From Streptomyces sp. NBC_01232 (GTDB taxonomy: Bacteria; Actinomycetota; Actinomycetes; Streptomycetales; Streptomycetaceae): a DNA stretch of 64,000 nucleotides. Positions 1 through 8,602 of the stretch are shown one piece after another. The translations under genes were made by a program, and so were the position numbers. Below the pieces are notes generated by a model, which had not been told where the DNA came from, did not search any database, and worked only from the letters and a program-made list of their open reading frames with translations. Within the stretch, counting starts at the first letter, position 1. Each line of letters starts with the position of its first letter. Where the stretch lies: contig NZ_CP108518.1 in NCBI RefSeq assembly GCF_035989885.1, positions 1,550,001 to 1,614,000 of the forward strand. The letters run 5' to 3'.

Positions 1-228
1 AGCAACCTGTCGACCGGGTACTGCCCGGACGTCGCCTCGTGGCCGGCCGTCGCGGGCGCCCTGGCCGCGGCGGGGATCGGGCATCCGGCCGGCTTCACCC
101 ACGAGGTGGTCTTCCGGCGCTGCCCGGCCTGCCGCGAGCTGAACATCGTCCGGGAGGGGGACTTCGTCTGCGTCTTCTGCGACGCGTCCCTGCCACCGGC
201 CTGGAACGTGGACCCGTCAGCCGGGTAG
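1..228 (+). CDS. zinc-ribbon-like hypothetical protein, 3' end only
   Basis: The reading frame is open from base 1 and ends at TAG 226-228, giving the last 75 residues of a protein whose start lies outside the window. Two CxxC pairs are visible, CPAC and CVFC, about 20 residues apart; this spacing is typical of a small zinc ribbon, so a structural zinc is likely. The tail is acidic and proline-rich (WNVDPSAG). I do not recognise the family. It could be a stand-alone regulator or the C-terminal ribbon of a larger enzyme. Its last 12 bp overlap the 3' end of the convergent gene on the other strand. Confidence 0.6.
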   Translation, partial: SNLSTGYCPDVASWPAVAGALAAAGIGHPAGFTHEVVFRRCPACRELNIVREGDFVCVFCDASLPPAWNVDPSAG

Positions 229-768
229 GCCCAGCACGGCCCGGAAACTCTCGCGCCCCGCCGCGACGCTCGCTTCCCACAGACCCGCCGCGTCACCGCT
301 CAGCGAACGGGCCTGCAGGGATTCCTCCTGGGCCAGGAAGCCGCCGCCGGCAGCCACGTTCCGGTCCAGCAGGCCCATCGCGGTGAGCACGGCGTGACCG
401 CAGGACAGCGCGTGGCGGGCCTCTGCGGTGGCGTTGGCCAGCAGGGCGTACCGCAGGGCGAGGACACCGAAGAAGGCGAACGTCCCGGCGGTATCGGTGA
501 TGCCCTCCTCGCCCGGCCGCAGTTCCGGAAAACCCTCCAGCGCGCGCACGCGCTCGGCGGCGTCGGGCAGGGGCCGGTCCGCGCACCAGAGACCGCGCAC
601 GGACTCCACGCAGAGGTCCAGGTGGGCTTCGCGGTCCGGCATTCCGGCCCGCATGCCGATGAACAGGGGCACCGCGCGTTCGGCGCAGGCGGCCACGTAC
701 AGGCGGACCGCCTCGTCGTCACCCGTGCGCAGGGCCTGCGCGACGGCCCCCTCCACCAGTGTGTCCAC
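217..768 (-). CDS. helical hypothetical protein
   Basis: This 183-residue, Ala/Leu-rich and probably all-helical protein has no motif I can name. The GTG at 766-768 is chosen as start because GAGGGG stretches lie just upstream. The same bases form a 9-bp tandem repeat that would read in frame as HEGHEGHEG, so a longer N-terminus without a clear start codon cannot be excluded. Coding quality is good: third positions are GC-rich and there is no competing frame. It converges with the zinc-ribbon gene and overlaps its stop. Function unknown. Confidence 0.6.
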   Translation of the reverse strand: MDTLVEGAVAQALRTGDDEAVRLYVAACAERAVPLFIGMRAGMPDREAHLDLCVESVRGLWCADRPLPDAAERVRALEGFPELRPGEEGITDTAGTFAFFGVLALRYALLANATAEARHALSCGHAVLTAMGLLDRNVAAGGGFLAQEESLQARSLSGDAAGLWEASVAAGRESFRAVLGLPG

Positions 769-771
769 GTC

Positions 772-798
772 GTGCCCCTCGTGCCCCTCGTGCCCCTC
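772..798. repeat. three 9-bp tandem copies of GTGCCCCTC
   Basis: Three perfect head-to-tail copies of GTGCCCCTC lie immediately upstream of the minus-strand gene starting at 768. On the transcribed strand each unit reads GAGGGGCAC, so every copy carries a Shine-Dalgarno-like GAGGGG. Slippage here could change the spacing or number of ribosome sites. Confidence 0.7.
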
Positions 799-971
799 GT
801 GCCGTCGAACGGATCGACAGACTACGGGGCGGCCCCGGGAGCGGAAGCGGGCACCGGCGCCCGGGAATCGCGCCCGCCGGTTTTCGGTTGATGCCGCTGA
901 GCGCCGGTCCTACGCGGTGGAGAAGCAGCCGACAGGGCCGGCGGGGACGAGAACACCAGGAGGCGGCACAC

Positions 972-1376
972 GTGTACGGCGACCCGGCAACCATCCGCAA
1001 GATCCTCACCGAGCTCGGCGACACCTGGGCCGTGGTGGGTCTCTCGAACAACCAGGACCGCGCGGCCTACGGGGTGGCCCGCGTGCTCCAGCGTTTCGGC
1101 AAGCGCGTGGTCCCCGTGCACCCCAAGGCGGAGACCGTGCACGGCGAGCCCGGCTACGCCTCGCTGGCGGACATCCCGTTCAAGGTCGACGTGGTGGACG
1201 TCTTCGTGAACAGCGAGCTGGCCGGCCCGGTGGCCGACCAGGCGGCCGCGGTCGGCGCCGAGGCCGTCTGGTTCCAGCTCGGTGTGATCGACGAAGCCGC
1301 GTTCGCCCGCACCCGCGAGGCGGGACTGGCCATGGTGATGGACCGCTGCCCGGCGATCGAGATCCCCGCGCTCTAA
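972..1376 (+). CDS. CoA-binding domain protein (YccU-like)
   Basis: The 134-residue product is a stand-alone Rossmann-type CoA_binding_2 domain, the family of E. coli YccU. The fold is visible as VVGLSNNQDRAAYGVA near residues 20-35 (nucleotide-binding loop), VVPVHPKAETVHG near 50 and the closing segment around MVMDRCP. The GTG start at 972 follows an AGGAGG at 958-963 with 8-bp spacing, which rules out the longer upstream frame. No catalytic role is established for these proteins; CoA or a related nucleotide is the expected ligand. Its stop TAA overlaps the stop of the convergent XRE gene. Confidence 0.85.
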   Translation: MYGDPATIRKILTELGDTWAVVGLSNNQDRAAYGVARVLQRFGKRVVPVHPKAETVHGEPGYASLADIPFKVDVVDVFVNSELAGPVADQAAAVGAEAVWFQLGVIDEAAFARTREAGLAMVMDRCPAIEIPAL

Positions 1377-1990
1377 CCGGCCGACGAGCCCCCGTGCGCA
1401 TGCGCGGACAGCGGCGCCGACACCGGGGGCACCGACACCGCGAGGGTCATCTCCATCGGTACAGAGCCGTCGTTGCGGTAGGCGTGGGCGAGGTTGGCCT
1501 CGAAGGTGGCGGCGGCCCCGGCCGGTACGCGGAACTCCTCGTCCCCGACCACCAGGGTCAGCTCCCCGGCCGTGACGTGCAGCATCTCGATGGTGCCGGA
1601 CGGGTGCGGGACGGAGTCCGTCCCCTCGCCCGGCACCAGGTGCCAGGTCCACAGCTCCATCGGCCCGCGCTCGTCGGTGCCGATCAGCATCGTGGTCGAA
1701 CTGCCCGCCTCGCTGGACCAGATCCGGACCACCTGGTCCGGCGGGACGATCCGGACCTGCGGGCCCCGGTCGTGGTCGAGGAGCGCGGAGATGCTGACCC
1801 CCAGTGCGTCGGCCAGCCTGACCGTGGTGCCCACGCTGGGGTTCGTACGGGCCTGCTCGATCTGGATGATCATCCCTCGGCTCACTCCCGCGCGGGCCGC
1901 CAGGGAGTCCAGGGTGAAGCCGCGCTCACCGCGCCACCGCTTGAGGTTCCGGGCGAGCGCCTGGGTGAGCTGTTCGAGATCCGACACCAT
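1373..1990 (-). CDS. XRE-family regulator with C-terminal cupin
   Basis: The 205-residue protein has an N-terminal helix-turn-helix (about residues 8-65; LDSLAARAGVSRGMIIQIE is the recognition region) and a C-terminal cupin barrel (about 110-185; WTWHLVPGEG and the ELTLVVGDEEFRVPAG strand). This is the usual layout of small-molecule-sensing XRE regulators. The ATG at 1988-1990 is preferred to a longer in-frame start that would run through the divergent transporter gene. It lies back-to-back with the EamA transporter from 2094 and probably controls it, by analogy with many such pairs. The effector is unknown. Confidence 0.88.
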   Translation of the reverse strand: MVSDLEQLTQALARNLKRWRGERGFTLDSLAARAGVSRGMIIQIEQARTNPSVGTTVRLADALGVSISALLDHDRGPQVRIVPPDQVVRIWSSEAGSSTTMLIGTDERGPMELWTWHLVPGEGTDSVPHPSGTIEMLHVTAGELTLVVGDEEFRVPAGAAATFEANLAHAYRNDGSVPMEMTLAVSVPPVSAPLSAHAHGGSSAG

Positions 1991-2093
1991 TCCGTCCAAT
2001 ATTTTGGATGACACAGTCCAACAGAGTGCACTAACGTGTTCTGTATTCGATGCTGCACTCCAGCGTTCACTGCACTGTACTGCGAGGACCCCC
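1991..2093. promoter_or_regulatory. divergent promoter/operator region, XRE - EamA
   Basis: This 103-bp gap separates two divergent genes and is AT-richer than its surroundings. It holds an inverted repeat TCCAATATTTTGGA at 1995-2008, with a further GTCCAA half-site about 10 bp on. TTGGAT at about 2005-2010 and the mirror-strand TTGGAC nearby resemble -35 elements. The palindrome is the best candidate binding site for the neighbouring XRE protein; this is inference. Confidence 0.45.
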
Positions 2094-2960
2094 ATGACCG
2101 CCCTCTTCGCTCTGGCCACAGCCGTGCTGTGGGGGCTCGCCGACTTCGGCGGCGGGCTGCTGACCCGCCGGATACCGGCGCTCACCGTGGTCGTCGTCTC
2201 GCAGATCGTCGCCGTGGTCGTGCTCGGCGCGGTGGTCCTCGGCACCGGCGCCTGGCGGGAGGCCGGACCGCAACTGTGGTTCGCGGTGGGTGCGGGCCTG
2301 GTCGGGCCGGTCGCCATGCTGAGCTTCTACAAAGCGCTGGCCCTCGGCCCGATGGGCGTGGTCTCGCCGCTCGGCTCCCTCGGCGTGGTCGTGCCCGTCA
2401 CCGCGGGGCTGATCCTGGGCGAGCGGCCCGGACTCGGCCAGTTCGCGGGGATCGCGGTGGCGGTCGTCGGCATCGTCCTCGCAGGCGGCCCCGAGCTGCG
2501 CGGCGCGCCCGTCCAGCGGCAGGCCGTCATCCTCACCCTGGTCGCGGCCTTCGGTTTCGGTGCGGTGATGGCCCTGATATCAGAGGCGTCCAGCACCATC
2601 ACCGGGCTGTTCCTCGCCCTGTTCGTACAGCGGGTCACCAATGTCACCGTCGGCGGCGCAGCCCTGTGGGCGCAGACCCGGCGCGGCATACCAGCCCTCC
2701 CGGCGGGCACCGGCCCGCGGGTCCTGTGGGGGCTGCTGCCCGCGCTGGCCTTCGTCGGCCTCGCGGATGTCGCGGCGAACGGCACGTACTCCATAGCCGC
2801 CCAGAACGGTCCGGTCACCATGGCCGCCGTGCTGTCCTCGCTCTACCCGGTGATCACCGCGCTGGCCGCCTTCGCCGTGCTCAAGGAACGGCTGCGCACG
2901 GTCCAGGCGGCGGGTGCGGGCCTCGCCCTCGCCGGAACGGTTCTCCTGGCCGCGGGCTGA
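2094..2960 (+). CDS. EamA/DMT-family inner-membrane transporter
   Basis: The 288-residue protein is strongly hydrophobic, with about ten predicted membrane helices arranged as two EamA repeats, the drug/metabolite transporter layout. Recognisable pieces are the opening helix ALATAVLWGLADFGGG, the loop LGPMGVVSPLGSLGVVVPV in repeat one and AALSS/YPVITALAAFAVLKERL in repeat two. The ATG at 2094 follows CGAGGACCCCC. It probably exports a small metabolite or antibiotic-like compound under control of the divergent XRE/cupin regulator; the substrate cannot be read from sequence. Confidence 0.88.
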   Translation: MTALFALATAVLWGLADFGGGLLTRRIPALTVVVVSQIVAVVVLGAVVLGTGAWREAGPQLWFAVGAGLVGPVAMLSFYKALALGPMGVVSPLGSLGVVVPVTAGLILGERPGLGQFAGIAVAVVGIVLAGGPELRGAPVQRQAVILTLVAAFGFGAVMALISEASSTITGLFLALFVQRVTNVTVGGAALWAQTRRGIPALPAGTGPRVLWGLLPALAFVGLADVAANGTYSIAAQNGPVTMAAVLSSLYPVITALAAFAVLKERLRTVQAAGAGLALAGTVLLAAG

Positions 2961-2975
2961 CCCACCGGCCCACCC

Positions 2976-3737
2976 CTACGCGTGCTCGGCCTCCGCGAGC
3001 TCGGCCTCCGTGAGCTCGGCCAGTCCGCGCAGTTGCTCCGGGGTCATCCCGTCCGGGATCGGCACCGGCGCGGGCGTGCGCAGCGGGGGCTGCCAGCCCG
3101 TCTCGGGCTGCCAGCGCCGCACGATGCGCGCCGGGGCCCCCGCCACCACGGCATGGTCCGGTACGTCGCCCCGTACGACGGCCCCCGCGGCCACCACGAC
3201 GTTGCGCCCGAGCCGTGCGCCCGGCAGGATCACCGCTCCGGTGCCGAGCCAGCACCCCGGGCCGATCTCCACGGGCTCGCTGCGCGGCCACTGCCGGCCG
3301 ACGGGCTCGTGCGGGTCGTCGTAACTGTGGTTGGTGGACGTGATGTAGACCCCGGGACCGCAGAAGGTGTTCGACTCGATGGTGATCCGGGCGTCGGCGA
3401 TGACATGGCTGTTGCGGCCGATGACCACCCCGTCGCCGAGCACGAGCATCGGCTCGGCCCCCAGGTCGAGGTCCGGCATCATCCCGGCGGTGAGGGTGAC
3501 CTGCTCGCCGATGATGCAGTGCGAGCCGATCCGGATCCACCGCTCGCCGAAGACCGTGCCCTGCGGGAAGGCGAGCCGGGTGCCCTCGCCGATCGCACCG
3601 AACCGCAGCCGCCCCGGGGTCTGCGCGGTCACCGCACCGGCCTGCTGCATCCAGCGCCAGCCGGTGTGGACCACGCGGCTCGCCAGCCGGCGGCGCGCGG
3701 CCGTCAGAGATGAGAACGTGTTCTGTTTCTTCGGCAC
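2976..3737 (-). CDS. hexapeptide-repeat (LbetaH) acyltransferase
   Basis: The 253-residue protein carries many left-handed beta-helix hexapeptides between about residues 70 and 210 (IGSHCIIGEQVTL, IGRNSHVIAD, IGPGCWLGTGAVILPGA, LGRNVVVAAGAVV). The catalytic-type histidine lies in TSTNHSYDDP. It resembles maltose/galactoside or sugar O-acetyltransferases, but the acceptor is not evident. The end has an acidic repeat, two tandem copies of AELTEAELAEAE type. The GTG at 3735-3737 has a poor ribosome site, so a somewhat shorter product is possible. Confidence 0.8.
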   Translation of the reverse strand: MPKKQNTFSSLTAARRRLASRVVHTGWRWMQQAGAVTAQTPGRLRFGAIGEGTRLAFPQGTVFGERWIRIGSHCIIGEQVTLTAGMMPDLDLGAEPMLVLGDGVVIGRNSHVIADARITIESNTFCGPGVYITSTNHSYDDPHEPVGRQWPRSEPVEIGPGCWLGTGAVILPGARLGRNVVVAAGAVVRGDVPDHAVVAGAPARIVRRWQPETGWQPPLRTPAPVPIPDGMTPEQLRGLAELTEAELAEAEHA

Positions 3738-3876
3738 CCGGCCACGGTAGTGCGCCGGACCCCGGACGCCCCGGCCGCACTCCTGTGATCTTCACCCCAT
3801 CGCGGATCCGGCGGTGCGCGTGGCCTACGGTGCCGTTAGCGCGGCAACCGGACGACAGACGGCAGAGGAAGAGAAC

Positions 3877-4422
3877 ATGACGCACCAGGCGGCCCAGGCA
3901 CTCGTGGCGGGTGTCGGCGGCAAGAACCCCGACATCGACCCGACGGCCTTCACGGCCCCGACCTCGGTCGTGCTCGGCGAGGTCACCCTCGCCGCCGGAG
4001 CGAGCATCTGGTACTCGGCGGTGCTGCGCGCCGACTGCGGCCCGATCACGCTCGGCGCCGACAGCAACGTGCAGGACAACTGCACGGTCCACGTGGACCC
4101 CGGTTTCCCGGTCTCGATCGGCGAGCGCGTCTCCATCGGCCACAACGCCGTCGTGCACGGCTGCACCGTCGAGGACGACTGCCTGATCGGCATGGGGGCG
4201 ACCGTGCTGAACGGCGCGGTCATCGGCGCCGGTTCCCTGGTGGCCGCGCAGGCACTGGTCCCGCAGGGAATGATCGTCCCGCCCGGCTCGCTGGTCGCGG
4301 GCGTGCCCGCCAAGGTCCGCCGCGAGCTGACCGACGAGGAGCGCGAGGGCATCAAGGTCAACGCCCTGATGTACGTGGAGCTGGCCAAGCAGCACCGTGC
4401 CTCGGTCACCCCGGACGCCTAA
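3877..4422 (+). CDS. gamma-carbonic anhydrase family protein
   Basis: The 181-residue trimeric-type left-handed beta-helix protein keeps the three zinc histidines of the gamma class: H72 in CTVHVD, and H89 and H94 in IGHNAVVHGCTV. The hexapeptide signature continues as MGATVLNGAVIGAGSLVAAQALV. Many bacterial homologues (YrdA/PaaY group) are cytosolic metal proteins with weak or no measured hydratase activity, so the biological substrate is uncertain. The ATG at 3877 follows GAGGAAGAG. The stop TAA overlaps that of the convergent ankyrin gene. Confidence 0.88.
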   Translation: MTHQAAQALVAGVGGKNPDIDPTAFTAPTSVVLGEVTLAAGASIWYSAVLRADCGPITLGADSNVQDNCTVHVDPGFPVSIGERVSIGHNAVVHGCTVEDDCLIGMGATVLNGAVIGAGSLVAAQALVPQGMIVPPGSLVAGVPAKVRRELTDEEREGIKVNALMYVELAKQHRASVTPDA

Positions 4423-5108
4423 CGGGAATTCCATGCGGCCACGAGCAGGGCTCTGACGGTCCGGTACTCGTCGTGGCGCGTGCCCGGGCCCGGCCTCGTG
4501 CTGCCGGTGGCCCTCTGTCCCGCAACGCCTTCCCGGAAGGTCCGCTCGGTGAGGGCGGCGCCCCGCTCGAGGAGCCGTTCCACCGTGGCCGGGCAGCCGG
4601 AGCGGGCGGCCCAGTCGAGCGCGGTGCAGTCCCGCTTCATCTCCTCGATGTCGGCGCCCCGGTCCAGCAGCAGGTCCACGAGCTCCGGGCTCCCGCCCTC
4701 CGGGGCGGTGGCCGCCAGGATCAGCGGCACGGAGCGGATCCGGCCCGCGGGGCCGCCCGGTGGGGCGCCGGCGTCGAGGAGGGCCCGGGCGACGTCCGCG
4801 TAGCCGTTCATCGCGGCCAGGACCAGCGGCGTCGCCTCGTCGTAAGGGCCCGCGACGATCCGGGGGTCGGCGCCGGCCGCGAGCAGCAACCGGACGACCT
4901 CCGCGTGCCCGGCGCAGACGGCCAGGTCCAGTGCCCGCCGTCCTCCGGGGACCCAGGCGTCGACCTCGGCTCCCCCGGCCAGCAGGGACCGCACCCGGGC
5001 CGAGTCGCCCTTCTCCGCCGCGCGGCCCAGCCCGTTCGCCAGGGGGTGGTACTCGTCCGACCGGCCTTCGTCGGACCAGTCCGGCTCGGTCGGCTCCGCT
5101 GCCGTCAC
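4419..5108 (-). CDS. ankyrin-repeat protein
   Basis: The 229-residue protein consists mainly of ankyrin repeats, visible as RALDLAVCAGHAEVVRLLLAAGADP, TPLVLAAMNGYADVARALLDAGA, ELVDLLLDRGADI and ALDWAARSGCPATVERLLERGA fragments from about residue 28 to 195. It probably acts as a protein-protein interaction scaffold in the cytoplasm. The GTG start at 5106-5108 overlaps the TGA of the upstream DedA gene (GTGA), so the two are probably translationally coupled. The partner is unknown. Confidence 0.85.
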   Translation of the reverse strand: MTAAEPTEPDWSDEGRSDEYHPLANGLGRAAEKGDSARVRSLLAGGAEVDAWVPGGRRALDLAVCAGHAEVVRLLLAAGADPRIVAGPYDEATPLVLAAMNGYADVARALLDAGAPPGGPAGRIRSVPLILAATAPEGGSPELVDLLLDRGADIEEMKRDCTALDWAARSGCPATVERLLERGAALTERTFREGVAGQRATGSTRPGPGTRHDEYRTVRALLVAAWNSR

Positions 5109-5776
5109 TCGCCGACTGTGGCCGGGGCGGACTGCTGCGCCGGGATCTCCGCCTCGGCGGCCCCGACGGCCGCGGCCGCCTTCTTCATCCGGCTGCGCAC
5201 CACCAGCGTCACCGCGAGCCCGAACAGCACCGCGAGCCCCAGGGCCAGCCAGGAGAACCGCTTGAGCCACGGCTCGGCGACGATCCCGACCGAGTAGATG
5301 ACGGCCGTGGTGCCGCCCGCCCAGAGGATGCCGCCGAGGACGTTCGCGACGAGGAAGCGCCAGTACGGCATGTGCAGCACGCCCGCCAGGGGCCCTGCGA
5401 AGATCCGCAGCAGCGCCACGAACCGGCCGAAGAAGACGGCCCACATGCCCCACTTCTCGAAGGAGCGTTCCGCCAGCGCCACCTGCTGCGGTCCGAAGTG
5501 CTTGGGGAAGCGCCGGCCCAGCCGTTCCAGCAGCGGCTTGCCGCCCCGGCGGCCGATCGCATAGCCGATCGAGTCACCGACGATCGCCCCGGTGATGGCG
5601 CACAGGCCCAGGATCACGGGGTCGACCTCCCCGTGCTGCGAGGCCAGCAGGGCCGAGCTGACCAGGATGATCTCTCCCGGCAGCGGGATGCCGAGGCTCT
5701 CCAGCCCGATGACCAGACCCACCAGGAGATAGATGCTGACCGCCGGAATCGTCTCCAGCCATTCCTGGATGTGCAC
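5105..5776 (-). CDS. DedA-family membrane protein
   Basis: The 223-residue integral membrane protein has the DedA/SNARE-associated signature: ESLGIPLPGEIIL near residue 25, GAIVGDSIGYAIGRRGG near 63, and GRFVALLRIFAGPLAG near 118. DedA proteins act in membrane homeostasis, and recent work assigns undecaprenyl-phosphate or phospholipid translocation to members of the group. The GTG start at 5776 follows GGGAGGAC. The last 60 residues form a basic and Ala/Glu-rich cytoplasmic tail. It is the first gene of a two-gene unit with the ankyrin protein. Confidence 0.88.
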   Translation of the reverse strand: MHIQEWLETIPAVSIYLLVGLVIGLESLGIPLPGEIILVSSALLASQHGEVDPVILGLCAITGAIVGDSIGYAIGRRGGKPLLERLGRRFPKHFGPQQVALAERSFEKWGMWAVFFGRFVALLRIFAGPLAGVLHMPYWRFLVANVLGGILWAGGTTAVIYSVGIVAEPWLKRFSWLALGLAVLFGLAVTLVVRSRMKKAAAAVGAAEAEIPAQQSAPATVGE

Positions 5777-5834
5777 CGGTACGTCCTCCCGAGTCGTCGC
5801 CGGCGCGCCCCCTGTGACACGCCGAACGGGCAGC

Positions 5835-8345
5835 CTATCGGCTCGTCACGACCGCCTTGGACCTCAGTGGCAGTTCGCGCGACGAACGGCCGGCGAACAC
5901 CGTCCGGCGGCCGGTGCCGAGCACCCAGCGGTGCTGCTCCGGGTCCCATGACGACAGCGCCCGCGCCGCGATGTCGACGGTGACCCGCTGCGCCTGGCCC
6001 GGTGCCAGGACGAGCCGCCGGTAGCCGGCCAGTGCGCGAACCGGCTGGTCGAGTTCCAGTTCCGTGGACGGGCCGATGTACACCTGGGCCACTTCGGTGC
6101 CCTTGCGCCGACCGGTGTTGCGGACGGTGAACTCCGCGCGCAGCCCTCCGCGCTCCGGCCGGACGGTGAGCTGCTCGTACTGCCAGGTGGTGTACGAGAG
6201 CCCGTGCCCGAAGGGGAACAGGGGGGTCACGCGCTGCGCGTCGTACCAGCGGTGGCCCACGTGGACGCCCTCGGAGTACTCCTGCCTGCCGCCCACCCCC
6301 GGGTAGCGCAGCGGGTCGCCGCCGACCGGGGTCGACCGCTCGTCGGCCGGGAAGGTCTGGGTGAGCCGCCCGCCCGGGTCCACGTCCCCGAAGAGCAGGT
6401 CGGCGGTGGCTCCCGCGCCCTCCTGTCCCGGGTAGTACATCTGGAGGACCGCTCCGGTACGCGGGAGCCACGGCATGGTCGTACTGGAGGAGGTGTTGAG
6501 CACTACGGTCGTACGGGGGTTGGCGGCGGTCACCGCCTCGATCAGCCGCTCCTGCCCTCCCGGCAGCGCCAGCGAGGTCCGGTCCCTGCCCTCGGTGGCG
6601 TCCTCGTAGGCGAACAGGACCACACTGCGGGCCGACTTCGCGGTCCTCACGGCCTCGGCGAGGTCCGCGGCGCGGATCGCTCCGGTGGTGTGCCGGAGCC
6701 GGAAGCGCTGGCCCTTGTCCCCGCCCTCGGCGGTCACGGCGAGCCGGTGGGTGCCCGCCTTGAGGGCGAGGGCGCGGCGGCGGACGCTCATCCCGTCGGG
6801 CGCGGAGCCCAGCAGCCCTCCGGCGAAGTACTCGGCCACGCCCTGGCGGACGGGGAACAGCTCCTCCCCGTCGAGGCGGACGACGGGCCTCTTCCCGGTG
6901 TAGTGGACGAGCAGGGTCCACTCGTCGTCGGCCGCGAGGCGGAACTCCCCCTGGTGGCTCCAGACGCGCCCGGGGTCCACGGCCCGCTCGTCGAGGTCGG
7001 CGGCCGGGGTCAGCAGCCCCGCCGGGAGCGGGCGTCCGTAGAGGTCCTCGCCGAGGGCGTAGCGCACGGCCGCGCCCTTCCCGGCCCGCTGCCGGATGGC
7101 GGTGAGCGGGGCGGCGGCCCCGTCGGGGATCACGTGTGCGCTGCCGCCGCCGCTGACGAAGGGCACCTGTCCGGTCGGCCCGATCACCGCGATCGAGCGG
7201 GCGGCGGCGCCCGTCAGCGGCAGGGTGCCGCGTTCGTTGCGCAGCAGCACCGCCCCTGCTGTGGCCACCTTGCGGGCGGTCCGCGCCCCGGCGGCGGCGT
7301 CGCGCGGGGGCCGGGCGGCGGGCCGGGCCGCGAGCAGCCCGAAGCGGTCCATGGTGGTCAGGATCCGGTGGACGGCGAGGTCGACGGCCTCCTCCGGTAC
7401 GGAGCCGCCGCGCACCGCCTGGCGCAGCGGCCCGCCGAAGTGGGTGCCGCCGGGCATCTCCATGTCGAGGCCGGCGCCGATGGCGGCGACGGTGCTGTGG
7501 GTGGCGTCCCAGTCGGACATCACCCAGCCGTCGAACCCCCAGCTTCCGCGCAGCAGTTCGTCGAGCAGTGGCTTGCTCTCGCAGGCGTGGACGCCGTTGA
7601 CCTTGTTGTAGGCGCCCATGACGGCGCCCGCGCCGGCCGCCACGGCGGCCTCGAAGCCGCGTAGCTCGGTCTCGTGCAGGGTCTGTTCGGCGGCGATCAC
7701 GTCGACGGTGTCGCGGCCGTGTTCCTGGTTGTTGAGGGCGAAGTGCTTCACGGTGGCGATGAGGCCCTCGTCCTGGATGCCGCGGATCATCTCGCCGACC
7801 AGGTCGGCGGTGAGCCCGGGGTCCTCGGCGAAGGTCTCGAAGTTCCGGCCGGCGTACGGGGTGCGGATCAGGTTGGCCATGGGCGACAGCAGGACGTCCT
7901 GGCCGAGCGCCCGGCCCTCGCGGCCGATGACCCGGCCGTACTCGCGGGCCAGCGCCGGGTCGAAGGCGGAGGCGAGCAGGACCGGCGCGGGCAGTGCGGT
8001 GGCGGGTCTGGCGACCCGTACCCCGGCGGGTCCGTCGGCGAGGCGCAGCGCCGGGATGCCCAGGCGCGGCACGCCGGGCACGTATCCGGCCTGGCCGAGC
8101 GGGGCGGGGTCCCGGGCGCCGTGCAGCAGGGCGGTCTTCTCGTCGAGGGTGAGCCGCTCGAGGAGGGCGTCGATGCGGGCGGCGCCCTTGGGCGCGGGGA
8201 CGGCCGGAGCGGCCGGCGGCACCTCCGGGGCGCCCGCGCCCGGCGGTACCCCGGGTGCGCAGGCGCCGGTTCCGAGGGCCGCGCCCGCCGTGCCCGCCGC
8301 CGCGAGCAGTCGCATCGCGGAACGTCTGGACACGGCGTCGCTCAT
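5835..8345 (-). CDS. secreted GH3 beta-glucosidase-type glycoside hydrolase
   Basis: The 836-residue protein is the BglX-like multi-domain form. An export signal with twin arginines (R7-R8 in VSRRSAM) ends near C29, so a Tat-exported lipoprotein is possible though the lipobox is imperfect. The GH3 N-domain contains GRNFETFAEDP, the KHF motif and the nucleophile region GWVMSDWDATHS near residue 290. A PA14-like insert (about 410-520) precedes the GH3 C-domain (SVVLFAYEDATEGRDR, FPFGHGLSYT) and a fibronectin-like end. It should release beta-linked glucose or xylose from oligosaccharides outside the cell. It stands alone with a long upstream leader. Confidence 0.92.
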   Translation of the reverse strand: MSDAVSRRSAMRLLAAAGTAGAALGTGACAPGVPPGAGAPEVPPAAPAVPAPKGAARIDALLERLTLDEKTALLHGARDPAPLGQAGYVPGVPRLGIPALRLADGPAGVRVARPATALPAPVLLASAFDPALAREYGRVIGREGRALGQDVLLSPMANLIRTPYAGRNFETFAEDPGLTADLVGEMIRGIQDEGLIATVKHFALNNQEHGRDTVDVIAAEQTLHETELRGFEAAVAAGAGAVMGAYNKVNGVHACESKPLLDELLRGSWGFDGWVMSDWDATHSTVAAIGAGLDMEMPGGTHFGGPLRQAVRGGSVPEEAVDLAVHRILTTMDRFGLLAARPAARPPRDAAAGARTARKVATAGAVLLRNERGTLPLTGAAARSIAVIGPTGQVPFVSGGGSAHVIPDGAAAPLTAIRQRAGKGAAVRYALGEDLYGRPLPAGLLTPAADLDERAVDPGRVWSHQGEFRLAADDEWTLLVHYTGKRPVVRLDGEELFPVRQGVAEYFAGGLLGSAPDGMSVRRRALALKAGTHRLAVTAEGGDKGQRFRLRHTTGAIRAADLAEAVRTAKSARSVVLFAYEDATEGRDRTSLALPGGQERLIEAVTAANPRTTVVLNTSSSTTMPWLPRTGAVLQMYYPGQEGAGATADLLFGDVDPGGRLTQTFPADERSTPVGGDPLRYPGVGGRQEYSEGVHVGHRWYDAQRVTPLFPFGHGLSYTTWQYEQLTVRPERGGLRAEFTVRNTGRRKGTEVAQVYIGPSTELELDQPVRALAGYRRLVLAPGQAQRVTVDIAARALSSWDPEQHRWVLGTGRRTVFAGRSSRELPLRSKAVVTSR

Positions 8346-8400
8346 GGGCGCTCCCTGCGGCGTGGGTCGGCGGGAGCGGCCCGCGCCGGACCGCTCCCGC
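8346..8400 (-). promoter_or_regulatory. inverted repeat upstream of the GH3 gene
   Basis: A 10-bp perfect inverted repeat, GCGGGAGCGG (8370-8379) and CCGCTCCCGC (8391-8400), lies 25-55 bp before the GH3 start. A box GGGCGCTCCCT at 8346-8356 abuts the start codon and recurs at 8518-8528. The GGGAGCG/CGCTCCC core recalls LacI-type sugar operators such as the CebR box (TGGGAGCGCTCCCA), but it is not a full match. Confidence 0.4.
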
Positions 8401-8602
8401 GCCCACTGTGCTCCGTACGCCCGCCGGGTCCGCCGGGGCGCGCCACCGCGGCGCCCAGGTTCAGCCCTCCGGCAGCGGCGCTGCGCCGTCGGCGTCGCGC
8501 CGGGCGACCGCGGCTACGGGCGCTCCCTCCGTCGTCGTGCGACGGACTCCAGGGGGTACCGGCCAGTGGACGCGCTGCTTGCCGTACGGCGCTCGCCGGT
8601 CG

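Noticed and set aside
1991..2317. Longer N-terminus for the XRE regulator
   Set aside because: It would overlap the coding start of the divergent EamA transporter; the HTH domain starts normally after the ATG at 1990.
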